A stretch of 64,000 nt of DNA. It comes from Citromicrobium sp. UBA3494 (GTDB lineage Bacteria > Pseudomonadota > Alphaproteobacteria > Sphingomonadales > Sphingomonadaceae). This document shows positions 1 to 11,444 of the stretch, one piece after another. The stretch spans positions 543,282 to 607,281 of the forward strand of contig DFQH01000001.1 of assembly GCA_002377695.1 (NCBI GenBank), written 5' to 3'. A program made the translations under genes and the position numbers. How positions within the stretch are numbered: the stretch's first letter is position 1; each line of letters opens with the position of its first letter. The notes under the pieces are model-generated. The model searched no databases, had not been told where the DNA came from, and worked only from the letters and a program-made list of their open reading frames with translations.

Positions 1-1
1 C

Positions 2-514
2 TATCCTCAGCACGCGGCCAACGGCTTTGCGGACTGGCGCTTTACCGTCACCGGCCTGGTAGAGCGCCCGCTTTCGCTCTCGCTCGACCAGATCATGCGC
101 CTGCCCCAGCGAACCCAGATCACGCGGCACGACTGCGTGGAAGGGTGGAGCGCGATCGGCCAGTGGACCGGGCCGCAGCTGTCCACCTTCCTCGATCTCG
201 CCCGCGTGCGCGAGGGCGCGAACTACATCGTGTTCCGCTGTGCGGACGATTACACGCAGGGCCGCTATTACGAGAGTATCGACATGATCGATGCCCTCCA
301 CCCGCAGACGATCATCGCCCACCGGCTGAACGGGGAACCGCTGCCCATCCGCAATGGCGCCCCCTTGCGTGCCCGTGTCGAACGTCAGCTGGGCTACAAG
401 CATGCCAAGTATCTGACCGGTGTGGAAGCGGTCGCCAGCCTCGACGATATCGGTCTTGGCAAGGGGGGCTACTGGGAGGATTATGGTGGCTACCAATGGT
501 ACGCCGGCATGTGA
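2..514 (+). CDS. Molybdopterin-dependent oxidoreductase, sulfite oxidase/YedY-like (5' end missing)
   Basis: Only the last 170 residues are visible; the frame is open from base 2 and ends at TGA 512-514, so the gene starts before the window. The fragment carries DCVEGWS (Cys at about residue 45 of the fragment). In sulfite oxidase/MsrP-type molybdenum-cofactor domains this cysteine ligates molybdenum. Near the C terminus is GYKHAKYLTG, also typical of this family. Likely role: oxidation or reduction of a small substrate using Mo-molybdopterin. The substrate cannot be told from the fragment. A small hypothetical gene follows 67 bp downstream on the same strand. Confidence 0.8.
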   Translation, partial: YPQHAANGFADWRFTVTGLVERPLSLSLDQIMRLPQRTQITRHDCVEGWSAIGQWTGPQLSTFLDLARVREGANYIVFRCADDYTQGRYYESIDMIDALHPQTIIAHRLNGEPLPIRNGAPLRARVERQLGYKHAKYLTGVEAVASLDDIGLGKGGYWEDYGGYQWYAGM

Positions 515-581
515 CCGCCTTGTCGGTGCGGCCCCCGGGCGATACGGGACCGCTGCATCAACCGGATAGGAAAGACCGGCC

Positions 582-848
582 ATGGCCGATAGCTGGAACG
601 ACGAGGAAGTGCGTGTGCTGGTCGGCTGGACCGCTCAGGATTACGGCGCCAGCATGGTCCTGCGGCTGGAAACCGTCACCAACCTGCCCGAGAGCAAGGA
701 CGATGTGCTGATATCCCGGATGGTGCTGAACAGGGACCAGGCGGTCCAGCTGGGCAACATGCTGTACGAGATGTCGGGCAAGCTGCCCCCGAAGCCCGGC
801 AAGCCGCCGCTGCTGGACCGGATTCTTTCGGGAAAGAAATCGGGCTGA
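582..848 (+). CDS. Small hypothetical protein
   Basis: An 88-residue soluble protein with no signal peptide or membrane segment. I do not recognise the family. The middle (about residues 20-60) looks like a beta-alpha fold, and the C terminus is proline and lysine rich (KLPPKPGKPP). A purine-rich stretch (aggaaag) lies about 9 bases before the ATG, which supports the start. It sits between the molybdoenzyme gene and the cyclopropane-fatty-acid synthase gene on the same strand and could be co-transcribed with either. No function is proposed. Confidence 0.6.
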   Translation: MADSWNDEEVRVLVGWTAQDYGASMVLRLETVTNLPESKDDVLISRMVLNRDQAVQLGNMLYEMSGKLPPKPGKPPLLDRILSGKKSG

Positions 849-899
849 GTATCAACGGGGCGCAGAACCCCGAATTCGTGCCGGAGTAAAACGCGACCA

Positions 900-2222
900 A
901 TGTCAGAAATCAGAAAGTCCGATCCACTGACCGCAGGCGACAAGGGCCGCAATCGCGGACCCTCCAGCCTGCTCCTCAGCCGCTTCTTCGCCAGCCATAT
1001 TACCAGTGGCAGCCTTGAGGTCGCCTTCGCGGACGGCTCGCGCGAGCGCTTCGGCACCCCCGGTTCGAACGCGCTCGACATTGCGATCCGCTTTGCCGAC
1101 GCGCGGGTTCCGCGGGAAATCCTGCTGGACCCCGCACTGGGCGCGGCCGAAGCCTTCATGGACGGTCGCCTCGTGATCGAACGCGGCGATGTGATGGGGC
1201 TGGTCAGCCTGTTCGCGCGCAATGCTCCGTGGGAAGCGGGCGCAAGTTACAGTCGGCCGAGCACGGCCAGGCGCCTAGCCAACCGGATCGCTTTTCACGG
1301 CGAACAGCTCAACAACGCCGTGCGCAGCCGCGCGAACGTTTCGCACCATTACGATATCGGCAACGAACTTTACCGCCTGATGCTCGATACCGAGCACATG
1401 CAATACAGCTGCGGCTACTGGCCCGAGGATCGCGGCGGCACGGACATGAGCCTGGCGCAGGCGCAGGAAGCCAAGCTGGCGCATATCGCGGCCAAGCTGG
1501 CGCTGGAGCCCGGTCAAAGGGTGCTGGATATCGGCTGCGGCTGGGGCGGCATGGCGATCTTCCTCGCCTCGCGCGCGGATGTGCACGTCACCGGGATCAC
1601 CCTCTCGGAAGAACAGGCGGCACTGGCACGCGAACGGGTGGCCGCCGCAGGCCTTTCGGACAAGGTCAGCATCGAACTGGTCGATTACCGCGACCATGCG
1701 GATGCGGGCGCCAAGTACGACCGGATCGTTTCGGTCGGCATGTTCGAGCATGTCGGCCAGCCGCAGTTCGATGGTTTCTTTCGCTGTACCGGCAAGATGC
1801 TCAAGACCGATGGCGTGATGCTGGTGCACACGATCGGGCGCATGGGCGCTCCGGGATCGACCGACGCCTTCACCCGCAAGTATATCTTCCCCGGCGGCTA
1901 CATCCCCGCGCTGAGCGAAACCGTCGCCGCGAGCGAGAAATCGCGCCTGATCGCCACCGATGTCGAGACGTGGCGGCTGCACTACGCGCACACCTTGCGC
2001 GCGTGGTACGCCAATTGCGAGGCGAACCGGGCACGCATTGTCTCCCTGTATGACGAACGGTTCTACCGCATGTGGACCTTCTACCTCGCTGGGGCTGCCG
2101 CCTCCTTCGAAAGCGGCGCGATGTGCAATTACCAGATCCAGTACGCCCGCCACCGGCACGCCCTGCCCTACACGCGCGACTATATGGGAGAAGCCGAAGC
2201 GTCGCTGCTTTCGAAGGGGTAG
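900..2222 (+). CDS. cfa: Cyclopropane-fatty-acyl-phospholipid synthase family protein
   Basis: A 440-residue SAM-dependent methyltransferase. The family transfers a methylene group from S-adenosylmethionine to the double bond of unsaturated acyl chains in membrane phospholipids. The sequence shows the family opening YDIGNELYRLML before the Rossmann domain, the SAM-binding motif VLDIGCGWGG at about residue 207, and EHVGQPQFDGFF further on. The roughly 140 N-terminal residues correspond to the lipid-binding domain of Cfa enzymes. Length is in the usual range. The exact modification could also be another C1 transfer to lipids, since the family includes mycolate cyclopropane synthase relatives. 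Confidence 0.9.
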   Translation: MSEIRKSDPLTAGDKGRNRGPSSLLLSRFFASHITSGSLEVAFADGSRERFGTPGSNALDIAIRFADARVPREILLDPALGAAEAFMDGRLVIERGDVMGLVSLFARNAPWEAGASYSRPSTARRLANRIAFHGEQLNNAVRSRANVSHHYDIGNELYRLMLDTEHMQYSCGYWPEDRGGTDMSLAQAQEAKLAHIAAKLALEPGQRVLDIGCGWGGMAIFLASRADVHVTGITLSEEQAALARERVAAAGLSDKVSIELVDYRDHADAGAKYDRIVSVGMFEHVGQPQFDGFFRCTGKMLKTDGVMLVHTIGRMGAPGSTDAFTRKYIFPGGYIPALSETVAASEKSRLIATDVETWRLHYAHTLRAWYANCEANRARIVSLYDERFYRMWTFYLAGAAASFESGAMCNYQIQYARHRHALPYTRDYMGEAEASLLSKG

Positions 2223-2329
2223 GGTTCGGTCCAGGTCGTGCTCTGGTCCGCGCTATTGCGTGCCCGATTTGATTCTCTTGGTGTTCGCCCCCATTTTCAG
2301 TGGGATGAACCGGAAAAAGGGATAGTATC

Positions 2330-2593
2330 ATGGCAGGTGGATGGGCGCGTGATGGCGCCGTGCAGGATCAGATCGACGATACCGTTTCCGACGCGGTAAG
2401 CGCGGCGCGATCGCGCATGCCCAGCGGCGAGAGCGAAGAGTGGTGCATCGAATGCGGGGAAGAAATTCCCGAGAAACGCCGGGTGGCACTGCCAGGCGTC
2501 AAGCGCTGCGTCGCATGCCAGTCCGGCCAGGATGCGGCCGTGCGCAGCAGTGGCATCAACCGGCGCGGCAGCAAGGACAGTCAACTGCGCTGA
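2330..2593 (+). CDS. DksA/TraR-family C4 zinc-finger protein
   Basis: An 87-residue protein with four cysteines at residues 39, 42, 60 and 63 (WCIECGE ... RCVACQ), the C-x2-C-x17-C-x2-C finger of the DksA/TraR family. It is far shorter than DksA (about 150 residues) and lacks most of the coiled coil, so it resembles the short TraR/YbiI-type members. These bind the RNA polymerase secondary channel or are of unknown role. The N-terminal 30 residues are predicted helical (VQDQIDDTVSDAVSAARS). It is followed 52 bp later by argG. Confidence 0.85.
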   Translation: MAGGWARDGAVQDQIDDTVSDAVSAARSRMPSGESEEWCIECGEEIPEKRRVALPGVKRCVACQSGQDAAVRSSGINRRGSKDSQLR

Positions 2594-2645
2594 CGGCATC
2601 TATTCCTGATTGCCTACAGAGCGGCACTGCTGCTAGCCGCGCGGC

Positions 2646-3884
2646 ATGAGCAGTGCATCCAAGAACAACAAGGTCGTCCTCGCCTATTCGGGCGGGCTCG
2701 ACACCTCCGTCATCGCGAAGTGGCTGGAGGTCGAGCGTGGCCTCGAAGTGGTCACCTTCACCGCCGACCTGGGCCAGGGCGAGGAACTTGAGCCCGCACG
2801 CCGCAAGGCGCAGGCGATGGGCATTCCGGACAAGCACATCTTCATCGAGGATCTGCGCGAGGAATTCGTGCGCGACTTCGTGTTCCCGATGATGCGCGCC
2901 AATGCCCGTTACGAAGGCGACTACCTGCTGGGCACCAGCATTGCGCGCCCTCTGATTTCCAAGCGTCTGGTCGAAATCGCGCGCGAGACCGGCGCGGGCG
3001 CGATCGCGCACGGCGCGACCGGCAAGGGCAACGACCAGGTCCGCTTCGAACTCAGCGCCTATGCGCTCGATCCCGACGTGACCGTGATCGCGCCGTGGCG
3101 CGAATGGGACCTGACCAGCCGCACCGCGCTGATCGCCTGGGCGGAAGCGCACCAGATCGATGTGCCGAAGGACAAGCGCGGCGAAAGCCCCTTCTCCACC
3201 GACGCCAACCTCCTCCACACCTCGTCCGAGGGCAAGGTGCTCGAAGACCCGTGGGAGGAAACGCCGGACTACGTCTATTCGCGCACCGACAACCCGGAGG
3301 ATGCGCCGGACACGCCCGAATACATCGCGCTGGCCTTCGAGAAGGGTGACGGCGTAGCGCTCAATGGCGAGGCGATGAGCCCCGCCACGCTGCTTGCCGC
3401 GCTCAACGACCTGGGTCGCAAGCACGGCATCGGGCGGCTCGATCTGGTGGAGAACCGGTTCGTCGGCATGAAGTCGCGCGGGATGTACGAGACACCCGGC
3501 GGCGAGATCTACGCCCGCGCGCATCGCGGGATCGAACAGATCACGCTGGATCGCGGCGCAGCGCACCTCAAGGACGAGCTGATGCCGAAATATGCAGAGC
3601 TGATCTATAACGGCTTCTGGTTCAGCCCCGAGCGCGAGATGCTGCAGGCGGCGATCGATCACAGTCAGGAACGTGTCACCGGCGAGGTGCGGCTGAAGCT
3701 GTACAAGGGCAATGCGGGTGTCGTTGGTCGCCGCAGCCCGCACAGCCTCTATTCCGAAGCCCATGTCACCTTCGAGGACGATGCGGGCGCCTACGACCAG
3801 CGTGACGCGGCAGGGTTCATTTCGCTCAACGCGTTACGGTTGAAATTGCTGGCAAAACGCGATCAGAGGTCGCCTCTCGACTGA
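2646..3884 (+). CDS. argG: Argininosuccinate synthase
   Basis: A 412-residue cytosolic enzyme that joins citrulline and aspartate using ATP in arginine synthesis. The N-terminal ATP-pyrophosphatase loop [11 protein letters not shown] starts at about residue 13, and the [13 protein letters not shown] motif at about residue 120 binds citrulline and aspartate. Length matches the family (about 400). The ATG at 2646 gives the expected short N terminus before the loop. No other arginine genes are nearby, so it is probably a monocistronic unit. Confidence 0.97.
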   Translation: MSSASKNNKVVLAYSGGLDTSVIAKWLEVERGLEVVTFTADLGQGEELEPARRKAQAMGIPDKHIFIEDLREEFVRDFVFPMMRANARYEGDYLLGTSIARPLISKRLVEIARETGAGAIAHGATGKGNDQVRFELSAYALDPDVTVIAPWREWDLTSRTALIAWAEAHQIDVPKDKRGESPFSTDANLLHTSSEGKVLEDPWEETPDYVYSRTDNPEDAPDTPEYIALAFEKGDGVALNGEAMSPATLLAALNDLGRKHGIGRLDLVENRFVGMKSRGMYETPGGEIYARAHRGIEQITLDRGAAHLKDELMPKYAELIYNGFWFSPEREMLQAAIDHSQERVTGEVRLKLYKGNAGVVGRRSPHSLYSEAHVTFEDDAGAYDQRDAAGFISLNALRLKLLAKRDQRSPLD

Positions 3885-4008
3885 AATCAGGCAATAATCG
3901 ACAAGGCCCGCGAAAGGTCCGAAGTAATCCGGCCAAATGTGGCGGAAGCGCGGCGAAACGCTCTGACCTATATTCCGTATTGGGAATTCGGGCTTAACTT
4001 CCCTCGCC

Positions 4009-4593
4009 ATGGACGGGATTACCACTCGACTTCGCCGCGCGGCTCTGCCCGCGCTGACGCTTGGCATTTTCGCACTGCCGCTCGCCGGTGCCGTTGCGCA
4101 GGATGCGGACGGCCAGCAGGCTCTGGTGGCCAGGATTGCGCCAGCCGATACGGCGCCGCTGACCGACGAGCTCGTGCCTGCCGACGCGGCCGATTTCGAC
4201 GCCAGCTTCGCGCGCTTCGACATTGAACCGCCCGCGCCCGACGTGGCTCCGCGCGCGGTCGACCTCGACACCTTCGATCCGCCGGTGGAGGCGCAGCCCC
4301 CCACCTGGCGCAGCGGCGTTGCCTCGTACTACGGTCGCCGCTTCCATGGCCGCAAGACCGCCAATGGCGAGCGGTTCGACATGAACGCCCTCACCGCCGC
4401 GCACAAGACGCTGCCCTTCGGCACCAGGGTGCGCGTGACCAACCCGCGCACCGGCAAGAGCGTGGTGGTGCGCATCAACGATCGCGGGCCCTACGCCCAT
4501 GGCCGCGAGATCGACGTCAGCCGCGCCGCCGCGATCGAGCTGGGCCTGATCCAGCGCGGCCACGGCACCGTGGAACTTGCCCTGATCGACTGA
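4009..4593 (+). CDS. rlpA: Septal ring lytic transglycosylase RlpA-like protein
   Basis: A 194-residue exported protein. An N-terminal signal segment ([16 protein letters not shown]) is followed by about 70 acidic, proline-rich residues and then a double-psi beta-barrel domain of about 85 residues (SGVASYYG ... GTVELALID). Diagnostic motifs are [25 protein letters not shown] and INDRGP. RlpA proteins cut glycan strands lacking stem peptides or bind peptidoglycan at the septum. The C-terminal SPOR domain of E. coli RlpA is absent, so septal targeting is uncertain. Confidence 0.85.
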   Translation: MDGITTRLRRAALPALTLGIFALPLAGAVAQDADGQQALVARIAPADTAPLTDELVPADAADFDASFARFDIEPPAPDVAPRAVDLDTFDPPVEAQPPTWRSGVASYYGRRFHGRKTANGERFDMNALTAAHKTLPFGTRVRVTNPRTGKSVVVRINDRGPYAHGREIDVSRAAAIELGLIQRGHGTVELALID

Positions 4594-4651
4594 GGGCGCT
4601 TGCCTGATGGCAGGTCCCGGGCGATAGGCGCGCCGGGGGAGGGCCTGCATC

Positions 4652-5299
4652 GTGCATCCGCAATTCGACTACATCTTCGAACTCTTCACGCTGCTGATCA
4701 GCCTTGCGGTGGCGGAGATGCTGATGGGCTTCTCCCGCATCCTGAAGCTGCGCGCGCGGCGCAAGGCGGGGGTCGACCCCACCGCGATCAGCGTGCGCGT
4801 CGGCTGGCTGGTCCCGCTGCTCGGCCTGCTGGTGCTGATCGACCTTGCGACGTTCTGGAGCATCATCTGGACGATGCGCGGCGTGCTCGACATGCGGATC
4901 GCGACCATCTTCGCCGTCCTCGTCCTGATCGGCGGCTACTACCTGATCGCGACGCTGGTGTTCCCGGACGAGCCCGAGCTGTGGCCCGATTTCGACGCCT
5001 ATTTCTGGCAGCAGAAGCGGCTGGTGGCCGGCGGCGTGCTGCTGATCAACCTCGCCTCCACTCTTGCCTCCATCATGCTCGGCGCGCAGGGGCCGGAGGA
5101 GGTCGCGGCGGCGCAGAAGGCGGCCGTCGAGAACCCGGCCTTCGCCATTTCGAGCCTGATCATGCTGTTCAACTTCCCCGCCTTCCTATGGCTGGCATTC
5201 AGCAAGCGCCGGATCATGTGCATCGTGCTGATGGGCTTCATCATCTTCACCCAGCTGTTGCACGCCTATTCGACCTGGGGGCTGGAGGGCATCCTGTGA
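4652..5299 (+). CDS. Hypothetical integral membrane protein
   Basis: A 215-residue protein with about six hydrophobic segments, for example LFTLLISLAVAEMLMGF near the N terminus, VPLLGLLVLIDLATFWSII, and a C-terminal pair. Translation most likely starts at GTG 4652, preceded by a strong purine-rich ribosome-binding site (ggggagggc). No catalytic motif is visible and I do not recognise the family; similar uncharacterised proteins are common in sphingomonads. Its 3' end overlaps the convergent gene on the other strand by 34 bp. Confidence 0.7.
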   Translation: MHPQFDYIFELFTLLISLAVAEMLMGFSRILKLRARRKAGVDPTAISVRVGWLVPLLGLLVLIDLATFWSIIWTMRGVLDMRIATIFAVLVLIGGYYLIATLVFPDEPELWPDFDAYFWQQKRLVAGGVLLINLASTLASIMLGAQGPEEVAAAQKAAVENPAFAISSLIMLFNFPAFLWLAFSKRRIMCIVLMGFIIFTQLLHAYSTWGLEGIL

Positions 5300-5970
5300 G
5301 CGGAAACGGGGTGCGCCTGCCCCGCCGTTTCGCCCCCGCCTGACACACCTGACACAGTGTCCAGGGGCGAAAAAACCTCGTGCGCCCGGGGCCGCTCTGC
5401 CGAGCGCTGCTCGCGCAGCTCGTCCCGCCCCTCGGCGCACGCCTGGTCATCGGCATCGGCATCGGCATCGGGCGCGGGCGCGGGCGCGCAGGTGACGAAG
5501 GCGATCTCCTCCTCCCCGCACAGCTCGTCCAGCCCGATCTCGAAATCCGCCGCCGCATCGCTCGCCGCGTAATCACGCGCCAGCCGGTCGAGCCGCGCGA
5601 GATGCGCGAGCAGCAGCCGCGCGTCATATCGCGTGCGCGTCGCCACCGCCTCCCCGTGATAATAGATCGTCTCTTCCACCCCGTGCATTGCGCGGTCTGC
5701 CAGCACCGCCTCGACCTGCGGCCGCGCGAGCAGCAGCGCCCCGTCCCACAGGCGAGCAAAGCGCGCACACGCCCGCCGCATCCGGTACGCGGTCGAGCGC
5801 GAGATCCCAGTCGCCCGCGCACTGGCGAGCACGTTGCCGCACTGGGCGAGCCGATCGAGGAAGAACGCCTGATCCTCCCGACTGAATTGTTGTGGCGCGC
5901 GCGGCAGCGCGTCGGGCGAGAGCACCGGAAGGTTGGCGGTGTTTTCGTGGATTTCGGAAGTGTGGGTCAT
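5266..5970 (-). CDS. Phage terminase small-subunit-like helix-turn-helix protein
   Basis: A 234-residue protein when started at the internal ATG at 5970; a start at 6009 would add 13 residues but has no ribosome-binding site. Residues about 30-125 follow the pattern of small terminase-like proteins: FLDRLAQCGNVLASARATGI, SRSTAYRMRR, then a GVEETIYYHGEAV segment and a helical tail. In phages this protein recognises packaging sites. Here it stands alone with no large terminase or capsid genes, so it is a relic or a re-used DNA-binding protein. The tail (PAPAPDADADADD) comes from tandem hexamers. The last residues overlap the convergent gene. Confidence 0.65.
   Translation of the reverse strand: MTHTSEIHENTANLPVLSPDALPRAPQQFSREDQAFFLDRLAQCGNVLASARATGISRSTAYRMRRACARFARLWDGALLLARPQVEAVLADRAMHGVEETIYYHGEAVATRTRYDARLLLAHLARLDRLARDYAASDAAADFEIGLDELCGEEEIAFVTCAPAPAPDADADADDQACAEGRDELREQRSAERPRAHEVFSPLDTVSGVSGGGETAGQAHPVSAHRMPSSPQVE
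5303..5331. terminator. Hairpin just after the membrane protein gene
   Basis: The arms gaaacgggg (5303-5311) and ccccgccgtttc (5320-5331) pair with a two-base bulge. The hairpin starts four bases after the stop codon at 5297-5299. There is no U-run, so it is a weak terminator candidate. It lies inside the 3' half of the convergent terminase-like gene. Confidence 0.35.
5448..5488. repeat. Two adjacent hexamer tandem repeats
   Basis: Four copies of catcgg (5448-5471) are followed directly by two and a bit copies of gcgcgg (5472-5488). Both lie inside the terminase-like gene, where they encode an alternating Asp-Ala/Pro-Ala tract. Unit length is a multiple of three, so copy-number change would alter tract length without shifting the frame. 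Confidence 0.85.
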
Positions 5971-6067
5971 GAGCGGTCCGTGAGCATCTGCTGCGAGGGA
6001 CCGATTCATCTATACAAGAGAGGCTGTGTAGGACAGCTTTTGCAAACTGCGCGCCCCTCCCCTCTCT

Positions 6068-6098
6068 CGTCGCCCCGGACTTGATCCGGGGCAAGGCT
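6068..6098 (+). repeat. REP-like palindrome, class with ccggacttgatccgg core
   Basis: The sequence contains ccccggacttgatccgggg, a hairpin with a CCCCGGA/TCCGGGG stem. An inverted copy of the same core lies at 6191-6219. Sequences with this core are common in alphaproteobacterial intergenic regions. It lies between the divergent side of the terminase-like gene and the next minus-strand gene. Confidence 0.75.
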
Positions 6099-6190
6099 AA
6101 CTTCTTTCACCGCACGGATAGCCTGACAGGCGTGCCGAAGCCTAATCCGCCAAGGCCTACCAACAGACAATGGTAGCGCGAAGAGAAAAG

Positions 6191-6219
6191 CCCGGGCCCG
6201 GATCAAGTCCGGGCCGACG
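6191..6219 (-). repeat. REP-like palindrome, inverted partner of 6068-6098
   Basis: This copy contains cccggatcaagtccggg, the reverse complement of the 6068-6098 core, followed by ccgacgg. The flanks have diverged, with gggccgacg facing ggggcgacg. The two copies are about 93 bp apart and form a REP doublet; the DNA between them shows no gene. Confidence 0.7.
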
Positions 6220-6243
6220 GAGATGGGATTGGGCTAGGCACCC

Positions 6244-6468
6244 CTACCGCCCCCGCAATTCCTCCCGCACATGCACTGTCACCGAGACCGCACGCCCGAG
6301 CAGCACTTCCTCGTTGCGCATATGGCGCAGCAGCTGCGCAGGCGTGGTCGAAGCCCCCTTCCCGATCCGGCCCGCATCGACGTGGGCCTGCCACTCCTCA
6401 GCCGACTTACGCGCCGAGAGCGGCGGCCCGCCCATAAGCTCGGGGTGCTGTGGGGAGGGTTTGGACAT
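6244..6468 (-). CDS. Small hypothetical protein
   Basis: A 74-residue protein starting MSKPSPQHPELMGG. The ATG at 6468 is chosen because a purine-rich site (gagaggcacctcc) lies just upstream; a longer frame to 6537 lacks one. It is soluble, with a basic C terminus, and contains the helical stretch TPAQLLRHMRNEEVLLGRAV. I do not recognise the family. It shares strand and neighbourhood with the terminase-like gene, and the REP doublet lies between them. Confidence 0.5.
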   Translation of the reverse strand: MSKPSPQHPELMGGPPLSARKSAEEWQAHVDAGRIGKGASTTPAQLLRHMRNEEVLLGRAVSVTVHVREELRGR

Positions 6469-6609
6469 GGAGGTGCCTCTCTTGTTTGGGGGTGAGCGGA
6501 CAATGACCCACCGCATCTGTGTAGGAAAGGCCAGCAACGAATTGCATGAGCAATCAATTGGTCGCTAAATAACAGCTCTAGGAATATTAGGTCTCTCGAC
6601 GGAAATTTT

Positions 6610-8103
6610 ATGAGCGCTAATGAGAAAGAGTTCGCTGGGTACGTAGCCATCAAGGAAGGCGGTAGCTTTTTCAAAGGGACCTACCGACTCGCAGGAGAGC
6701 GCAAACGACTCAGCGAGTTAATCGCACCAAGCGATGAAAACACAGAGATTGACCCTATTCCGAATGAAACGGATCGGGACAGTGTTGAACACGAGGCCCT
6801 CGAAGAAATACTTGATCGCGCATCAGGAGCGGCGCAGTCTCTTCATAGTCTAGTTTTCACAATTCAAGTTTCGCGCGCAATCCACACGGGAATACTGAGG
6901 CAATTTGAGATTATTGATGCCGCTCAAAAGCACGGCGAGAAGCTGTCAGAGGAAAACGATTACGTAATATACGGACTTGACGGAGCGTGGTTTTCTAACT
7001 TGCTGAATGCAAGCGCCTCTCTCAATAAAACACACAGGGGCTACGAACTGCTCCCCTCTTCGGTCTTTCTATCTATCATTTCAGTTTTCGACTCTTTGAT
7101 GGTTGAGTTCGTCGAAAAAATGCTGCGCCTCAAACCGCAAAGACTTGAATCTAGTAGTAAAGAGATTGAGGTCTCTAAGGTTCTGAAATTTTCAGATATG
7201 GATTCATTCTGGGAGCATATTATCGACGAAGAGATATTTTCATTCTCTAAAGGAAGTCATGAGGAGCAGGTAAAATATATTGAAAAGGCGTTCAATGTAT
7301 CGATAATTAAGTTTTGGAAGAGATGGCCTGATTTCATTGAAGTTTTCGAAAGGCGTAACTTAGTCGCGCATGGCGTAAAAACCTTCAACAAACGATATGC
7401 GGAGCGATGCGCTTCCGCAGGGCATAAAGGCTCAGACGAACAGATTGGGAAGGAAGTCGAACTTAGACATAATTACCTCATTCAAGCACTTAACATACTT
7501 TTCGAGTTCTATGGCTTGCTTATATTCTCTGTTTGGAAGAAGATTTTTCCAATTAAAGAGCCCGAAGCGTTTTCTGCAGCCAATCAGTTTTGCTTTGATC
7601 TTATATCGAACGAAATTTACGATGCGCCAACACAAATCCTTACCTACCTTACCGATCTAGAAAAGAGCAACGTTGATAAGCGCACTTATCTGATGCTGTT
7701 GGTAAATCTTGCAAGTGCACATAAACATAATGACAAGAATGATGAAGCACAGTCTGTTTTAGATAAAGAGAACTGGGGGGCATATTCTGAGGATTTCCAA
7801 ATATGTGTAGCAGCCCTTAAGGAAGACATTGACACGGTTTGCAAGAAGATTCCGATCGTGGTTAGCTCCTCAGACTTCGACAAGGACGCGTTTCGAACTT
7901 GGCCAGTCTTTAGCTTTATCAGGTATGATAAGAAATTTAGGAGGGCTTTTGTTGAGCAATTCGGGGAAGATATAATTGACCCGAAAGAACCGGTGGAAGA
8001 CCAAAGTAAAGCAGAGGAAGGAAGCGGCGAGAATCTCGCTCTGCCGGACGGCGCAAGCGACGAGACCGACGCTCCCACGTCAGACGCCGAGACAATTCAC
8101 TGA
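6610..8103 (+). CDS. HEPN-motif protein, AT-rich, probably acquired
   Basis: A 497-residue soluble protein. RRNLVAHG places Arg249 four residues before His254 (R-N-x3-H), the R-x4-6-H signature of HEPN ribonuclease domains. Helices of about 60 residues lie on both sides. The region from about 350 to 430 looks like a short helical repeat (LVNLASAHKHNDKNDEA), and the last 40 residues are acidic. HEPN domains commonly act as RNases in toxin-antitoxin and abortive-infection systems; that role is inferred here. Base composition is unlike the surroundings: two 60-base lines counted by hand (7141 and 7441) have 33% and 37% G+C, against 73% in a line of uvrA (8521). No antitoxin or MNT partner is adjacent. 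A site ggaaatttt precedes the ATG. Confidence 0.65.
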   Translation: MSANEKEFAGYVAIKEGGSFFKGTYRLAGERKRLSELIAPSDENTEIDPIPNETDRDSVEHEALEEILDRASGAAQSLHSLVFTIQVSRAIHTGILRQFEIIDAAQKHGEKLSEENDYVIYGLDGAWFSNLLNASASLNKTHRGYELLPSSVFLSIISVFDSLMVEFVEKMLRLKPQRLESSSKEIEVSKVLKFSDMDSFWEHIIDEEIFSFSKGSHEEQVKYIEKAFNVSIIKFWKRWPDFIEVFERRNLVAHGVKTFNKRYAERCASAGHKGSDEQIGKEVELRHNYLIQALNILFEFYGLLIFSVWKKIFPIKEPEAFSAANQFCFDLISNEIYDAPTQILTYLTDLEKSNVDKRTYLMLLVNLASAHKHNDKNDEAQSVLDKENWGAYSEDFQICVAALKEDIDTVCKKIPIVVSSSDFDKDAFRTWPVFSFIRYDKKFRRAFVEQFGEDIIDPKEPVEDQSKAEEGSGENLALPDGASDETDAPTSDAETIH

Positions 8104-8111
8104 CCATCGCG

Positions 8112-8178
8112 ATCAAAAATTCTGGACACCACTGTCCGGTCCTAGTTCCATATCCTTGGTCATGCTTTGAGAAGCATG
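8112..8178. repeat. Two small hairpins between convergent genes
   Basis: Between the HEPN-like gene and the end of uvrA are two inverted repeats: ctggaca-ccac-tgtccgg and catgctt-tgag-aagcatg (8161-8178). Neither has a clean U-run. They may end transcription of the two convergent genes or be the scar of an inserted element; I cannot decide. Confidence 0.4.
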
Positions 8179-8208
8179 GGACAGGCTTGATGGAGGACAA
8201 TCACATTT

Positions 8209-11136
<2,928 letters not shown>

Positions 11137-11142
11137 AGGGCG

Positions 11143-11171
11143 CGTGTTCCGGTTTCGTTCGGGAGTGTCAA
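11143..11171 (-). promoter_or_regulatory. Proposed uvrA promoter
   Basis: On the minus strand TTGACA (11166-11171) is followed after 17 bases by AACACG (11143-11148). The -35 is perfect but the -10 is poor. If used, transcription would start close to or at the uvrA ATG, so the mRNA might have almost no leader. Confidence 0.45.
11146..11160 (-). promoter_or_regulatory. LexA (SOS) box of uvrA
   Basis: GTTC-N7-GTTC on the plus strand (GTTC at 11146-11149 and 11157-11160) matches the direct-repeat LexA operator known from alphaproteobacteria. It lies 10 bp upstream of the uvrA start, inside the spacer and -10 region of the proposed promoter, where LexA would block initiation. Confidence 0.85.
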
Positions 11172-11351
11172 GAGGCAGGCTCATGCACCCACAGATGCAG
11201 GCGCGAGAGGTGCCGAAAAGATGCGCGAGATGTGGGTGATGGTTAGCGTATTGCAATGTGCGCGATCACTACGCCTCGAAAAACGCTAATGACTTCAAGA
11301 CGCCGACAATGCTCTGAAAGGTGCTGTTTTCCGCTTTTCACATTTGATATT

Positions 11352-11440
11352 CGTCGCTTCCGCCGAAACCGCGCACAACCCCGGCCCCCCCGACCTTGCC
11401 AACCGCCCACCACAGCGCCATTTTCCCCGCGCAAAGGGGG
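11352..11440 (+). repeat. Leader repeat, copy A
   Basis: This copy lies just upstream of the gene starting at 11445 and shares with 12367-12443 the identical 19-mer ccgaccttgccaaccgccc (here 11390-11408), plus similar flanks (gcacaaccc before; cagcg, cattttc, gcgca and aagg after). The distance from the 19-mer to the start codon is 36 bp here and 37 bp in copy B. The genes behind the two copies are unrelated, which points to a shared regulatory or mobile sequence. Confidence 0.7.
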
Positions 11441-11444
11441 CACG

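Noticed and set aside
5448..5488. Tandem hexamers as a CRISPR-like array
   Set aside because: Units of six bases with no spacers; a simple repeat within a coding region.
8112..8205. Insertion-sequence end next to the HEPN-like gene
   Set aside because: There are hairpins but no transposase fragment, no matching inverted end on the other side of the gene and no target duplication that I could find.
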